A stretch of DNA of 64,000 nt from Pseudomonas reactans (GCF_013385825.1 NZ_JACAPG010000021.1:62001-126000), one strand, 5' to 3'. Shown: positions 31,001 to 39,425, counted from the stretch's first letter. The notes: generated from the letters alone by a model not told the origin. Numbers and translations are program-made.

Positions 31001-31642
31001 GGTCATCGGGTGGTGGCCCTCGACTCGGCTGAGTTGGCCTTGCAGCATTGGCGAGATGACGCCTTTGACGTGCTGGTGACCGATTGCAACATGCCGGGTA
31101 TGTCCGGCTACGCCTTGAGCGAAGCGGTCCGCGGGATTGAAGCGCAGGAGCGACGACCGCGCTGTGCGTTGGTGGGTTGTACCGCCAATGCCATGGAGGA
31201 TGAGCACCGGCGTTGTCTTGAGGTCGGCATGGATGAACTGTTGGTCAAGCCGGTTACCCTTGAACACTGGGCCAGGGTACTCGCCCGCGTGGCGCCGTTG
31301 CGCACCTTCAATATCCAGACCTTGCATGCGATGACCCAGGCCGATGGGCCGGTGCTGCAGCGAATGCTGGAGGAGTTGGCAAAGAACCTTGAGCATGAGC
31401 ACGACGCGATCAGGGCGGCGTTGGCGGAACAGGCTTTCCCTAGGGTGATTGCCTCGCTGCATCGTCTCAAGGGCATTTGCTGCCTGGTGGATGCACTGCC
31501 CCTTGCCAAGGCGTGTGTGGGGCTTGAAAGCTGCCTGCGTGAGCAGCGTATTGAAGAGGTTCAACCCCTGTGGTTCGTGCTGAATGAAGCGTTGGCAGAG
31601 TTTAGAGTTGAGCTGGGGGCTCATTTGAATCCGCAAGAATAG
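28061..31642 (+). CDS. BvgS-type hybrid sensor histidine kinase (Roc-like)
   Basis: An 1193-residue inner-membrane phosphorelay kinase. In order: signal sequence (about 1-26), two periplasmic solute-binding (Venus-flytrap) domains (about 50-270 and 290-525), one membrane helix (about 530-552), a PAS domain (580-690), HisKA with His717 in LSHEIRTP, HATPase with NALKF, DSGPGIG and GGTGLGLSI, a receiver with Asp1008 in VTDCNMPG, and an Hpt domain with His1134 in SLHRLKG. All relay residues are present. The start is GTG 28061, with AAGGAA about 10 bases upstream; ATG 28085 is an alternative. It is followed by a receiver-EAL gene and a convergent NarL-type regulator, the composition of the P. aeruginosa Roc (Sad) locus. 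Confidence 0.93.
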   Translation: MRLLSRRCMWLVCLLLFSHLSTSLAAVSLPFKLVPAFTPLAPLPLTAAEQQWLATHRTLKVGISIDDYQPIDITRDHNRYQGISADYLSLIGARLDVPMQVMGFAERAQAVEALRSGAIDILTSANGYERDVPGLRFTRDYMPDRSVVVVRRDDATQNEDLADKKVVLLEGYANVGNVHRAYPASHIMLAPNLYSGLEALNQGDADAFIGNEVIVRAYKSLRPYLGLQIKVESRLAPIGFAFASRAADPLLGGMLDRALSSIDESIRREILARWTTGLGVGIAADRIVLSAQEQAWLLHHPHVVVASQQQSPYIFKDKDDQWVGLNVDLLNRISRMTGLQFVMEEVSSTAQTLELLAAGRADMNTTLAENQERRQFLDFSHGFGGAGWVFIQRSDTPLLVSLSELSGKVLALPARHVLENFIRREHPDIEILSVDNYTQARDQVIQGHAAATIQNEVEVQSYPSDGLRIGRSVEGKWSSNSLVVRKDQPELLSIVNKALEAMPVAELSALRLRWLGAVPIPTSAWQRVPPWAYWTVAMALLCVLLSLAWNSRLKRQIQQRLVAEQRLSDQLAFKRALLDGMPNPVFVRDLAGRLVTCNISYEQQLATRREQIQGLTLMESGLMPEATAARLHAGHMEQLATQRSLFVDRQLEFNGGTFHVYQWTVPFFDARGQLQGLLGGWIDINERKVLEHQLMDARQAADEANYAKSAFLSTLSHEIRTPMTAIIGLLELEQERALAEGKRVSEALQVAHRSARELIELMGDSLDLAKIEAGHLQLAPQTTDLKSFFEGIQRLFEAIARKKGLHLTLAFDPAAQGSYWFDPLRLRQVMHNLLGNALKFTEQGEVRLSVVTQCDESGAEYLHVCVADSGPGIGVEQQARVFKPFVQVSPLTAAQHGGTGLGLSICQQLAELMGGTISLSSAAGEGTTVCIDLYLERVSGDDMPVVPALALPTVGRRLSVLVVDDLPANRLVLAQQLQFLGHRVVALDSAELALQHWRDDAFDVLVTDCNMPGMSGYALSEAVRGIEAQERRPRCALVGCTANAMEDEHRRCLEVGMDELLVKPVTLEHWARVLARVAPLRTFNIQTLHAMTQADGPVLQRMLEELAKNLEHEHDAIRAALAEQAFPRVIASLHRLKGICCLVDALPLAKACVGLESCLREQRIEEVQPLWFVLNEALAEFRVELGAHLNPQE

Positions 31643-31715
31643 GACGTGTCCTATGGGGCGCGCAGGGCCTTTTGAGTAGCCTGCGCCACCTCGCTTTTAC
31701 GCCGTAGAGTTTGCC

Positions 31716-32960
31716 ATGCGCTCCCTCAATGTCTTGATCCTCGAAGATAACCCGTTCCAACTGATGGCCCTGCACCAGATGCTCAATGCCAATGGTGTAT
31801 TCAATGTAATGACGGCCGAAACAGTAGAGGCCGCCCGGCAGTCGTTGGCGTGCAAGGGACCGGTGGACATTGCTATTTGCGACCTCTATCTGGAGCAAGG
31901 CGATGCCCTTGAACTGATTCGCGAATTGGGTGAGCTGAGGCAAACGCAGGTGCTGATTCTGTTAAGCAATGCTGAGCCCAACGTATTGGAAGGGGTCGCC
32001 AGCATGGCGCGTCAGGCCGGGTTGAATGTGCTTAGGTGTTTGCCCAAACCCGCCTCGGCACAGCTGATCGGGCAACTGCTGACGATTTGCCAGCAACACT
32101 TACGGCCAGGGCCGCAGGTAGTGTCCTGGGCGAGGGTACGCCAACTGTTGGGGGTGAATGAACAGGATAAATTGCCGCCTTCGGTGGATGCCTGTCAGGA
32201 AGCCATCTCGCGCTACGCCAGCGCCAGCTTTCAGCCTATCGTTTGCCAGGCAGGCGTATTGCAAGGGGTTGAGGTGCTGGCGAGGTGGTACCTACCAGAG
32301 GGAGAAGTGTTGCTACCGCATGAGTTCCTGCCGGTGCTGGAGTTTGCCGGGATGGAGGAGGCATTTACCTGGCATGTGTTGGAAGAGGCCCTAGGCCTTG
32401 TCAGCCAGATAGCGTGGGATACGGGCGAGATCTTGCCAGTGGCGGTGAACATTCCCGGGCGGATGCTGGAGCATGCGCATTTTCCCCAGAGGCTGCAGCG
32501 CCTGCTGCAACGCTATGCCGTGCCCGCCCATAGCCTGACGCTGGAACTGGTCGAAACCACCCGCTTGAACACCGACAGTGCGCATGTCAGCAGCTTGCTG
32601 CGTTTGCGGATGATCGGTTGCAAGTTGTCTATCGGTGACTTCGGCATCGGCGGCACCAGTTTGCAGCGTTTGCTGGAGTTGCCTTTCACCGAGCTGAAAA
32701 TACCACCGGCCTTTGCCTGTGGAATGGCGGGCGATGAGCGCAAAGTGGCCGTCGCCGCAGGTGCCATGAGCATGGCCAGCCGTATGGGCATGAACGTGGT
32801 AATGGCGGGCATTGAAACGACAGCCGATCGTGATGCTGCCTGTGCACTGGGCCCTGCCTGGTTACAAGGCCGTCTGATTGCCCCGCCGATGGACGTGCAG
32901 GCGCTGAAAGAGTGGCTCGGCCATGAGGCTAGGCCAACCCATGCTCCTGCACGTAGATAA
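31716..32960 (+). CDS. receiver-EAL domain protein, RocR-like, with altered EAL motifs
   Basis: A 414-residue protein. The receiver (1-125) has Asp56 in CDLYL and Lys111 in LPKP. The EAL domain (about 160-400) keeps Glu186 in EVLARW, Asn245 in VNIPG, Glu residues in LELVET, Lys328 and Gln384. However, the usual IDDFG is IGDFG (Gly307), LKID is LKIP, and AEGVE is MAGIE (Ala364). c-di-GMP hydrolysis is therefore doubtful. In P. aeruginosa the active RocR antagonises the RocS1-RocA1 route; here the role may be binding or titration of phosphoryl signal. Spacing of 73 bp from the kinase gene. Confidence 0.9.
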   Translation: MRSLNVLILEDNPFQLMALHQMLNANGVFNVMTAETVEAARQSLACKGPVDIAICDLYLEQGDALELIRELGELRQTQVLILLSNAEPNVLEGVASMARQAGLNVLRCLPKPASAQLIGQLLTICQQHLRPGPQVVSWARVRQLLGVNEQDKLPPSVDACQEAISRYASASFQPIVCQAGVLQGVEVLARWYLPEGEVLLPHEFLPVLEFAGMEEAFTWHVLEEALGLVSQIAWDTGEILPVAVNIPGRMLEHAHFPQRLQRLLQRYAVPAHSLTLELVETTRLNTDSAHVSSLLRLRMIGCKLSIGDFGIGGTSLQRLLELPFTELKIPPAFACGMAGDERKVAVAAGAMSMASRMGMNVVMAGIETTADRDAACALGPAWLQGRLIAPPMDVQALKEWLGHEARPTHAPARR

Positions 32961-33600
32961 ACAGTGAAGCGTCGGTACTGAGCCCGAGCTTGCGCATGGC
33001 GCCGACTTTTTGCGCACTGACTGTTTGCTTGCTGCGATGCAGATGTGCCGCGATCTCACCAACGGTCAGCCCTCTTGCCAACAGGCGAATCACTTCCAGC
33101 TCACGGGGCGACAGTTGCTCGTGCGACTGCAATCGACCAGTGCCCATGGCGCTCAGCGACTGGCGAATGGTGTGGGCCACATAGCATTGCTGCTGGCGTA
33201 CCCGCCGGACGGCTTCAGGCAATTCATTCGCGAGGCTGGCTTTACTCAGCAGGCCCATGACACCCAGCTCCAGAATGGCGTGAAACAACCCAGCGTTGTT
33301 GAGCATGGTCACCACGACGATGGGTAGCCTAGGGTGATGCCGGCGCAGTTTTTCGATCAGTCGTAAACCGTCTGCCTGGGGTTCGGCGGGCATCATGAAA
33401 TCGGTGATCAGCAGGTCGCAGGCACAGTGTTGCAGCAATTGGGTAAGGGACTGGGGTGAGTTGGCTTCGCCGACGATTTCCAGCTGTTCATCGCGTTCCA
33501 AGACGGCTCGCAGACCAATCAGGAAAATGGGGTGGTCGTCGGCAAGGATGATGCGCAAGGGTTTTTCAGGTGCGCTTCTCAAGATGGATTCCCCGGACAA
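32929..33600 (-). CDS. NarL/FixJ-type response regulator (RocA-like)
   Basis: A 223-residue regulator. The receiver holds DD in ILADDHP, phospho-Asp in LLITDFMMP and Lys in LLSKAS. The C-terminal LuxR-type HTH (about 160-215) has LSPRELEVIRLLARGLTVGEIAAHLHRSKQTVS. The 3' end overlaps the receiver-EAL gene by 32 bp in convergent orientation. No ATG is available: TTG 33600 is the longest start, while TTG 33582 has GGGGA at 7 bases and may be the true one. It is the likely DNA-binding output of the neighbouring hybrid kinase. Confidence 0.9.
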   Translation of the reverse strand: MSGESILRSAPEKPLRIILADDHPIFLIGLRAVLERDEQLEIVGEANSPQSLTQLLQHCACDLLITDFMMPAEPQADGLRLIEKLRRHHPRLPIVVVTMLNNAGLFHAILELGVMGLLSKASLANELPEAVRRVRQQQCYVAHTIRQSLSAMGTGRLQSHEQLSPRELEVIRLLARGLTVGEIAAHLHRSKQTVSAQKVGAMRKLGLSTDASLFIYVQEHGLA

Positions 33601-33660
33601 TTCGGGGATTCTAGCCTGTTAACCCAGTGAAGGTTGAAAGTGAGGGGGGCACGGTGCACA

Positions 33661-33700
33661 AAAACGCCGCTTTCCCTTCCTTGGGTTAGCGGCGTTTTTT
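33661..33700 (-). terminator. bidirectional rho-independent terminator
   Basis: AAAACGCCGCT (33661-33671) pairs with AGCGGCGTTTTTT (33689-33700). On the minus strand it follows the small membrane protein gene by 25 bp and insulates the regulator gene. Confidence 0.9.
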
Positions 33701-33724
33701 GTTTCTGGCAGGCCCGGTCTAGTG

Positions 33725-33949
33725 TTACGAGAATAGTTTCTGCGCGACGACTATGACGGTGCCGACTGCGGCATAGAACCCCGTCGCGATACCCACTGGG
33801 TACCAGAAAGTCTCACAGGTTATCTTCAGGGATTCTTTGTTGAGTTTGTTCTGCTCTGCGTTCATACGTGCGATTTCAGCAAAAATACGTGAGACCTCGG
33901 CGTGCATTCTGTCTGTCGATGTTTGCTGTTCATTGTGTTCCGCCATCAT
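33725..33949 (-). CDS. small membrane protein, hypothetical
   Basis: About 74 residues: a polar helix with heptad character (STDRMHAEVSRIFAEIARMNAEQNKLNKES), then one hydrophobic segment WYPVGIATGFYAAVGTVIVVAQKLF. It looks like a tail-anchored or single-span protein. The start is set at ATG 33949 because AGGA lies 5 bases upstream; ATG 33946 is equally good, and the longer frame (to 33985) is not supported. I do not recognise the family. Composition is more AT-rich than neighbours. A terminator follows directly. Confidence 0.72.
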   Translation of the reverse strand: MMAEHNEQQTSTDRMHAEVSRIFAEIARMNAEQNKLNKESLKITCETFWYPVGIATGFYAAVGTVIVVAQKLFS

Positions 33950-34264
33950 CTTCATCCTTTGCAAGCAATAAGGGCCTTTTGACATGAGCCTCCGCCTACA
34001 CGGCAGAGTGATCGGCGCTCACCGAGTATAGGATTCACCACTGGCCTCAGCCCTCGGCCAACCCTAAAGCAGCTGCCCATTGCGTAAGCAGTTATGTGCC
34101 GCCGTTTTTTCCCTGTCATGTTGCAAGCGCATGCTGGAATCCGTCACCCCCTGACGGCCCCATAAAGACGATAAAGCGAACTTTCCTACGTCACAAACAG
34201 TCACTTAGGATAGATGCAGCTCCCGTTGAAACGATTGTTCCCGAACTATTGAGTGGTGATCGAG
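33950..34264. other. intergenic region, no gene seen
   Basis: About 315 bp between divergent genes. I see a small hairpin (CCGTCA/TGACGG, 34141-34157) and a TAGGAT that could be a -10 element near 34207, but no convincing ORF, RNA gene or clear promoter. Confidence 0.5.
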
Positions 34265-34549
34265 ATGGAAAGTATCAGCCTATTGCTCGAAGAAGCACTG
34301 AGCCCTTATCAGGTTACGCTGACCACCTCTGGTGTGCAGGACGAGTGCCTGGTAACCGTGAAGAATCCTGCTGGCGCCATCGTGGTCGAACGTGAAGTCG
34401 ACCGCGCCCAATTGATGGACAAACGCGTGCTGGTGGATGTGGTGGACTGTCTGCTACGCGACATTAAAATCGCTGAAGGACGCCTGGAGCCCTCGGTCAT
34501 CGCGGCCTTGCGCAACGCAGCCCAGACCCGTAACGCCACCGCCGCATGA
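34265..34549 (+). CDS. DUF3509 family protein
   Basis: A 94-residue soluble protein typical of Pseudomonas, starting MESISLLLEEALSPYQVTL, with a short beta-rich core (LVTVKNPAGAIVVEREV) and a C-terminal helix (DVVDCLLRDIKIAEG). Function is unknown. ATG 34265 fits the family start better than GTG 34253. It is followed by a structured 120-nt stretch ending in a terminator at 34669-34706. Confidence 0.85.
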   Translation: MESISLLLEEALSPYQVTLTTSGVQDECLVTVKNPAGAIVVEREVDRAQLMDKRVLVDVVDCLLRDIKIAEGRLEPSVIAALRNAAQTRNATAA

Positions 34550-34668
34550 AGAATTGTTTAACTGTGGAAACTTCCTACAACGTGGCCGGTCAGATTTCGT
34601 AACAGCAAGAGCAAACATTGTGCTCCGGTGTTTGTGCCTTGTTGTACTGGTCTTTGTAGGCCACGTTT

Positions 34669-34706
34669 AACCCCGAAGTGTCTCCCCACTCTTCGGGGTT
34701 TCTTTT
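34669..34706 (+). terminator. rho-independent terminator after DUF3509
   Basis: AACCCCGAAG (34669-34678) pairs with CTTCGGGGTT (34691-34700), followed by TTCTTTTT. The inner AGTG/CACT extends the stem. Confidence 0.88.
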
Positions 34707-34719
34707 TGCCCGCGATTTA

Positions 34720-35586
34720 TCACGGCTCCGGCGAATCCTGGAAAAAGCTTGGGTTATCCCGCAGATACTGTTCGCGCATGACCGGGTCCAGCCATGAGGC
34801 ATACGACTGCTGTACCTGCTCCACGGGGAGATCGTGCAGTGCTTGATTGATTAGGTCGATAGCCTGGCGTCCTTGGGGTGTGTCCGAGCAACCAATATGG
34901 ATGCGCTGATAGGGCGCCGAATCTTTGATGGGATAGAAGACCAGATCGTCCGAGGCGATGCCTTGTTGCATCGCGTGATAACGGATTTCCGGCCAATAAC
35001 CCAGCACCGCCTCCAATCTACCCAGACGCTGCATCTGCAACAGGCTACCCAGCGCATCATTGCCGTAATGCAGTGCGAGCTTGTGCGCATCGGCATGTTT
35101 GAGCCGTTCATCGATGACAGGTCCGTAGCTGCGCTCTGCGACGGCACCCACCCTTGCCCTATGAGCATCGAGGAACGCCTGCAGGTCAAACTGGCCTTGC
35201 GTGATGTAGGGCGCCATGGCTTCTTGCTGATTGCGCCGCACCGTCACGCCATTGCTGGCGACCACAAATGCCTGGCTGGAAAACGCGATGTACCTGGCCC
35301 GTTCGGCCGTCCACAGCAATGAAGGGTCACAGGTGAACGTAGGCTCACGCAGCATTTGCATGCCGCGTGCGCGATTGACGTGCAGCACTTGGTGCCGATA
35401 TTCCGGCAGGCGTTCAATGAGTATCGGCAGCAATTGATCCAGCGCGCCCTGGCCTTTGCTTGGGCCTTCAAAAATGGTCAGTGGCGGCAAGTCGCGCAAT
35501 AACCAGACCAGCGTGTCTTCAGCGTTGGCGGTCGAGCCCCAGGCGAGCATGACGCTGAGGCAAAGCTGAGCAAGCCTGCGAACCAT
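34720..35586 (-). CDS. periplasmic solute-binding-like protein (TIGR02285 type)
   Basis: A 288-residue secreted protein with signal peptide MVRRLAQLCLSVMLAWGSTANA and a type-3 solute-binding fold: an N-terminal strand LVWLLRDLPPLTIFEG, then RARGMQML and FTCDPSLLWTAER. It lacks any adjacent permease or ATPase, so it is not a normal ABC receptor; such orphan proteins may scavenge or sense a ligand. The CoA-transferase stop overlaps its ATG (TGATG at 35584-35588), so the two are co-translated. Confidence 0.82.
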   Translation of the reverse strand: MVRRLAQLCLSVMLAWGSTANAEDTLVWLLRDLPPLTIFEGPSKGQGALDQLLPILIERLPEYRHQVLHVNRARGMQMLREPTFTCDPSLLWTAERARYIAFSSQAFVVASNGVTVRRNQQEAMAPYITQGQFDLQAFLDAHRARVGAVAERSYGPVIDERLKHADAHKLALHYGNDALGSLLQMQRLGRLEAVLGYWPEIRYHAMQQGIASDDLVFYPIKDSAPYQRIHIGCSDTPQGRQAIDLINQALHDLPVEQVQQSYASWLDPVMREQYLRDNPSFFQDSPEP

Positions 35587-36785
35587 CAGATCGCGCCTTC
35601 CTCACGTAAACGCACAATGGCGGCAGCGTCGTAACCCAGTCCGCCCAGCACCACGCTGTTATGTTCACCCAATTGCGGTCCGACCCATTCGCAGCTGCCC
35701 GGTGTGTCCGACAACTTGGGCACGATACCCGGCATCTTGAAGTCCTTGCCGTCGGGAAGCTGGGCCTTGAGAAACATCTCCCTGGCCAGGAATTGCGGGT
35801 CGCCAAGCATGTCTTCGGCACTGTAGATACGGCTGGCGGGCACTTCGGCCTTATTCAGGATCTCTACCACCTGACCCAGCGGCAGCGAGTTCACCCAGCG
35901 ATCAATCACCCCGTACAGCTCATCACGGCGGCTATCGCGACCGTCATTGCTGGCGAGTGCAGGATCGTTGGCCAGGTCCTCGCGGCCGATGGCGGACATG
36001 AAGCGCTTGAAGATCGCGTCGCCGTTGGCGCCGATCTGCACATGCTTGCCGTCGGCGCTGGTGTGGATCGAGGACGGCGTGATACCGGGCATGATGTTGC
36101 CGGTGCGTTCGCGAATAAAGCCGAACACGTCGAATTCCGGGATCATGCTCTCCATCATGGCGAAGATGGCTTCGTACAGCGCCACATCCACCACTTGGCC
36201 CTGCCCGCCGTTGACTTCGCGATGACGCAGCGCCATCAACGCACCAATCACTGCCCACAACGCGGCAATCGAGTCGCCGATGGAAATGCCGGTGCGTACC
36301 GGCGGGCGGTCTTCAAAACCGGTGATGTAGCGCAAGCCGCCCATGGATTCGCCCACGGCGCCAAACCCTGGCTGGTCTTTCATCGGCCCGGTCTGGCCAA
36401 AGCCGGAGAGACGTACCATCACCAGCTTGGGGTTGAGGGCATGCAGGGTGTCCCAGCTCAGGCCGAGTTTTTCCAGCACGCCGGGGCGGAAATTCTCGAT
36501 CAGGATGTCAGCGTCGGCCAGCAGTTGCTTGAGGATGGCCAGGCCGTCGGGGTGCTTGAGGTTCAGTGTCAGCGACTGCTTGTTACGCGCCTGCACGAAC
36601 CACCACAGCGATGTGCCCTCGTACAACTTGCGCCATTTGCGCAGCGGGTCGCCGCCGTCGGGCGATTCGACCTTGATCACCTCAGCGCCGAACTCCGCGC
36701 AGATACGTGAGGCAAACGGGCCGGCGATCAGGGTGCCGAGTTCGATGACTTTCAGTCCGGCAAGCGGTTTGGCGTTGAACGACAT
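35586..36785 (-). CDS. CaiB/BaiF (class III) CoA-transferase
   Basis: A 399-residue enzyme of the formyl-CoA transferase fold. Motifs are LAGLKVIELGTLIAGPFASRI, GAEVIKVE, NLKHPDG, the catalytic aspartate region QGQVVDVALYEA, and the later VPASRIYSAEDMLGDP. It transfers CoA between organic acids; the acid is not identifiable. It is followed by the solute-binding-like gene with a one-base overlap and is divergent from yaeQ. Confidence 0.92.
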   Translation of the reverse strand: MSFNAKPLAGLKVIELGTLIAGPFASRICAEFGAEVIKVESPDGGDPLRKWRKLYEGTSLWWFVQARNKQSLTLNLKHPDGLAILKQLLADADILIENFRPGVLEKLGLSWDTLHALNPKLVMVRLSGFGQTGPMKDQPGFGAVGESMGGLRYITGFEDRPPVRTGISIGDSIAALWAVIGALMALRHREVNGGQGQVVDVALYEAIFAMMESMIPEFDVFGFIRERTGNIMPGITPSSIHTSADGKHVQIGANGDAIFKRFMSAIGREDLANDPALASNDGRDSRRDELYGVIDRWVNSLPLGQVVEILNKAEVPASRIYSAEDMLGDPQFLAREMFLKAQLPDGKDFKMPGIVPKLSDTPGSCEWVGPQLGEHNSVVLGGLGYDAAAIVRLREEGAI

Positions 36786-36921
36786 GAGGTTCCTTGTCTG
36801 CGCAGGGCATTGGTTTGATGCCTTTTAACATAGGCGAGTAGCCCTGGGCAGCGCAGGATTCGTTGAATAGCCTCGCCATCGGTTAGACTGGCCGCCTTTC
36901 CCTGTCTCTAGAAGCCCGTTC

Positions 36922-37464
36922 ATGGCCCAGCCGTCCACGACCTACAAATTCGAACTCAACCTCACCGACCTCGATCGCTCGGTGTACGAGAGCGTTAAAC
37001 AGACCATCGCCCGCCATCCGTCGGAAACGGAAGAGCGCATGACTGTGCGCCTGCTGGCCTATGCCCTCTGGTACAACGAGCAGCTGTCGTTCGGGCGCGG
37101 CCTGTCAGATGTAGACGAACCAGCCCTGTGGGAAAAAAGCCTGGATGATCGGGTTTTGCACTGGATCGAAGTCGGCCAGCCCGATGCCGACCGCCTCACC
37201 TGGTGCTCGCGTCGTACCGAACGCACCAGCCTGTTGGCCTACGGCAGCTTGCGCGTGTGGGAAGGCAAGGTGGTGCCGGTGGCGAATAACCTGAAAAACG
37301 TACACATCGCCGCCGTGCCCCAGGAAGTCCTGGAGACCCTGGCCAAGGACATGCCCCGCGTCATCAAGTGGGACGTGATGATCAGCGAAGGCACGATGTT
37401 CGTCACCGACGACCGTGGCCAGCATGAAGTGCAACTGCAATGGCTGGTCGGCGAACGCGGTTGA
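36922..37464 (+). CDS. yaeQ: YaeQ family protein
   Basis: A 180-residue protein with a PD-(D/E)XK-like fold and family features TTYKFELNLTDLDRSVYE, HPSETEERMTVRLLAYALWY, LSDVDEPALW, IEVGQPDADRL and the ending VQLQWLVGE. E. coli YaeQ was isolated as a high-copy suppressor of rfaH loss; its biochemical role is unknown. A REPIN starts right after its stop, before recJ. Confidence 0.93.
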   Translation: MAQPSTTYKFELNLTDLDRSVYESVKQTIARHPSETEERMTVRLLAYALWYNEQLSFGRGLSDVDEPALWEKSLDDRVLHWIEVGQPDADRLTWCSRRTERTSLLAYGSLRVWEGKVVPVANNLKNVHIAAVPQEVLETLAKDMPRVIKWDVMISEGTMFVTDDRGQHEVQLQWLVGERG

Positions 37465-37467
37465 ACC

Positions 37468-37567
37468 TGTAGGAGCGAGCTCGCTCGCGAAGAACCTGAG
37501 GGCGCCGCGTTCATCCAGGCAATCCGTGTCATCGTTAACGATTTTCGCGAGCAAGCTCGCTCCTACC
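37468..37567. repeat. REPIN, GCGAGC family
   Basis: TAGGAGCGAGCTCGCTCGCG on the left and GCGAGCAAGCTCGCTCCTA on the right, 3 bp after the yaeQ stop. The loop shares CCTGAGGGC and GCGTTCATCCAGG with the copy at 39329. Confidence 0.94.
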
Positions 37568-37596
37568 GTTTATTGAAGAGAATTCACCTGCTTCCC

Positions 37597-39306
37597 ATGC
37601 GTATTGATCCTCGCCCGTTACCTGCCGTCCTGCCGTTTCTCGGTGAACTGCCACCGCTGTTGACCCGTCTCTACGCCGCGCGCGGGGTGCAGTCCGAGGC
37701 TGAGCTGGATAAAAGCCTGGCGCGGTTGATTCCCTACCAGCAGCTCAAGGGAATCGACGCGGCGGTGGACTTGCTGGTGACCGCCCTGGAGCAACGCCAG
37801 CGCATCCTGATCGTCGGTGACTTTGACGCCGATGGCGCCACCGCCAGCACCGTGGGCACCCTGGGCCTGCGTTTGCTCGGTGCGGCCCATGTCGATTACC
37901 TCGTGCCCAACCGTTTCGAGTACGGCTACGGCCTGACCCCGGAAATTGTCGCTGTCGCCCTGCAGCGCGAGCCGCAGTTGCTGATCACCGTGGACAACGG
38001 CATTTCCAGCGTCGAAGGTGTGGCGGCGGCGAAAGCGGCGGGGTTGCAGGTGCTGGTGACGGACCACCACTTACCTGGTGATGAGTTGCCGGCGGCGGAT
38101 GCCATCGTCAATCCGAACCAGCCCGGCTGTGAGTTTCCGAGCAAGGCCCTGGCTGGCGTGGGTGTGATCTTTTACGTGCTGATGGCACTGCGTGCGCGCC
38201 TGCGCAGCTTGGGCTGGTACGACAACAAGCCGCAACCCAACATTGGTGAATTACTCGACCTGGTTGCCCTGGGCAGCGTCGCCGACGTAGTGCCCCTGGA
38301 CGCCAACAACCGCATCCTGGTGCATCAGGGCCTGGAGCGTATCCGCGCCGGTCGCGCGCGGCCAGGGATCAAGGCGATCCTGGAAGTGGCCAAGCGTGAT
38401 GCCGCGCGTATCACCTCCACCGATCTGGGATTTATCCTTGGGCCACGCCTGAACGCGGCGGGTCGCCTGGATGATATGAGCCTGGGCATCGAATGCCTGC
38501 TCACCACCGACGTTGCCGCCGCGCGGGAAATGGCCGCGCAACTGGACGGCATGAACCAGGATCGCAAATCCATCGAGCAAGGCATGCAGCGCGAGGCCCT
38601 GGCCCAGCTCAAGGACTTGCCGGTGGAGTCGATGCCTTACGGCTTGTGCCTGTTCGACTCGGAATGGCACCAGGGCGTGATCGGGATTCTCGCTTCGCGT
38701 ATGAAAGAACGTTACTTCCGCCCGACCATCGCCTTTGCCGACGCCGGGGATGGCTTGCTCAAGGGCTCAGGGCGCTCTGTGCAGGGTTTTCATATTCGTG
38801 ATGCGCTGGCAGTGGTTGCGAGCCAGCATCCCAACCTGATCGCCAAATACGGCGGTCACGCCATGGCGGCGGGGCTGACATTACCCGAAGAAAACTTCCC
38901 GCTGTTTGCCGAAGCCTTTGATGCTGAAGTGCGTCGACAACTGCGTGAAGAAGATTTGACGGGACGCTTGTTGTCTGACGGCACCCTGGCGGTGGAAGAG
39001 TTTCACCTGGAACTGGCCCGCGCGTTGCGACATGCCGGGCCGTGGGGGCAGCACTTTCCCGAGCCGGTCTTTCACGGTGTATTCCAGTTGGTAGAGCAGC
39101 GCGTGGTGGGTGAGCGGCACCTGAAGGTGGTGCTCAAGACTGAATGCGGGTCAGTGAAACTCGATGGCATTGCCTTTGGAGTGGATCGTGAGGTCTGGCC
39201 GAACCCGACCGTGCGTTGGGTGGAGCTGGCCTACAAGCTGGATGTGAACGAGTTTCGTGGGAATGAGACGGTGCAACTGATGATTGCCCACATCGAACCG
39301 CGCTAG
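37597..39306 (+). CDS. recJ: single-stranded-DNA-specific exonuclease RecJ
   Basis: A 5'-3' ssDNA exonuclease for RecF-pathway repair and mismatch excision, 569 residues. DHH-family motifs in order: IVGDFDADGATAS, TVDNGISS, VTDHHLPGDELP (DHH), AIVNPNQPGCEFPSK, ALGSVADVVPL; the DHHA1 region has GSGRSVQGFHIRDAL and GGHAMAAGLTL. ATG 37597 (MRIDPRPLP) is the family start; an upstream TTG at 37573 is rejected. It is flanked by REPINs on both sides. Confidence 0.96.
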   Translation: MRIDPRPLPAVLPFLGELPPLLTRLYAARGVQSEAELDKSLARLIPYQQLKGIDAAVDLLVTALEQRQRILIVGDFDADGATASTVGTLGLRLLGAAHVDYLVPNRFEYGYGLTPEIVAVALQREPQLLITVDNGISSVEGVAAAKAAGLQVLVTDHHLPGDELPAADAIVNPNQPGCEFPSKALAGVGVIFYVLMALRARLRSLGWYDNKPQPNIGELLDLVALGSVADVVPLDANNRILVHQGLERIRAGRARPGIKAILEVAKRDAARITSTDLGFILGPRLNAAGRLDDMSLGIECLLTTDVAAAREMAAQLDGMNQDRKSIEQGMQREALAQLKDLPVESMPYGLCLFDSEWHQGVIGILASRMKERYFRPTIAFADAGDGLLKGSGRSVQGFHIRDALAVVASQHPNLIAKYGGHAMAAGLTLPEENFPLFAEAFDAEVRRQLREEDLTGRLLSDGTLAVEEFHLELARALRHAGPWGQHFPEPVFHGVFQLVEQRVVGERHLKVVLKTECGSVKLDGIAFGVDREVWPNPTVRWVELAYKLDVNEFRGNETVQLMIAHIEPR

Positions 39307-39328
39307 GCTCGATCAACTCCGTGCGCTA

Positions 39329-39425
39329 GTAGGAGCGAGCTTGCTCGCGAAAAACCTGAGGGCAACGCGTTCATCCAGGATGCCCGCGTTATCGTTGACG
39401 TTCTTCGCGAGCAAGCTCGCTCCTA
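39329..39425. repeat. REPIN, GCGAGC family
   Basis: Inverted units TAGGAGCGAGCTTGCTCGCG and GCGAGCAAGCTCGCTCCTA, with a loop near-identical to other copies. It fills the gap between convergent recJ and the virJ-like gene; the latter's stop is 4 bp away. Confidence 0.94.
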
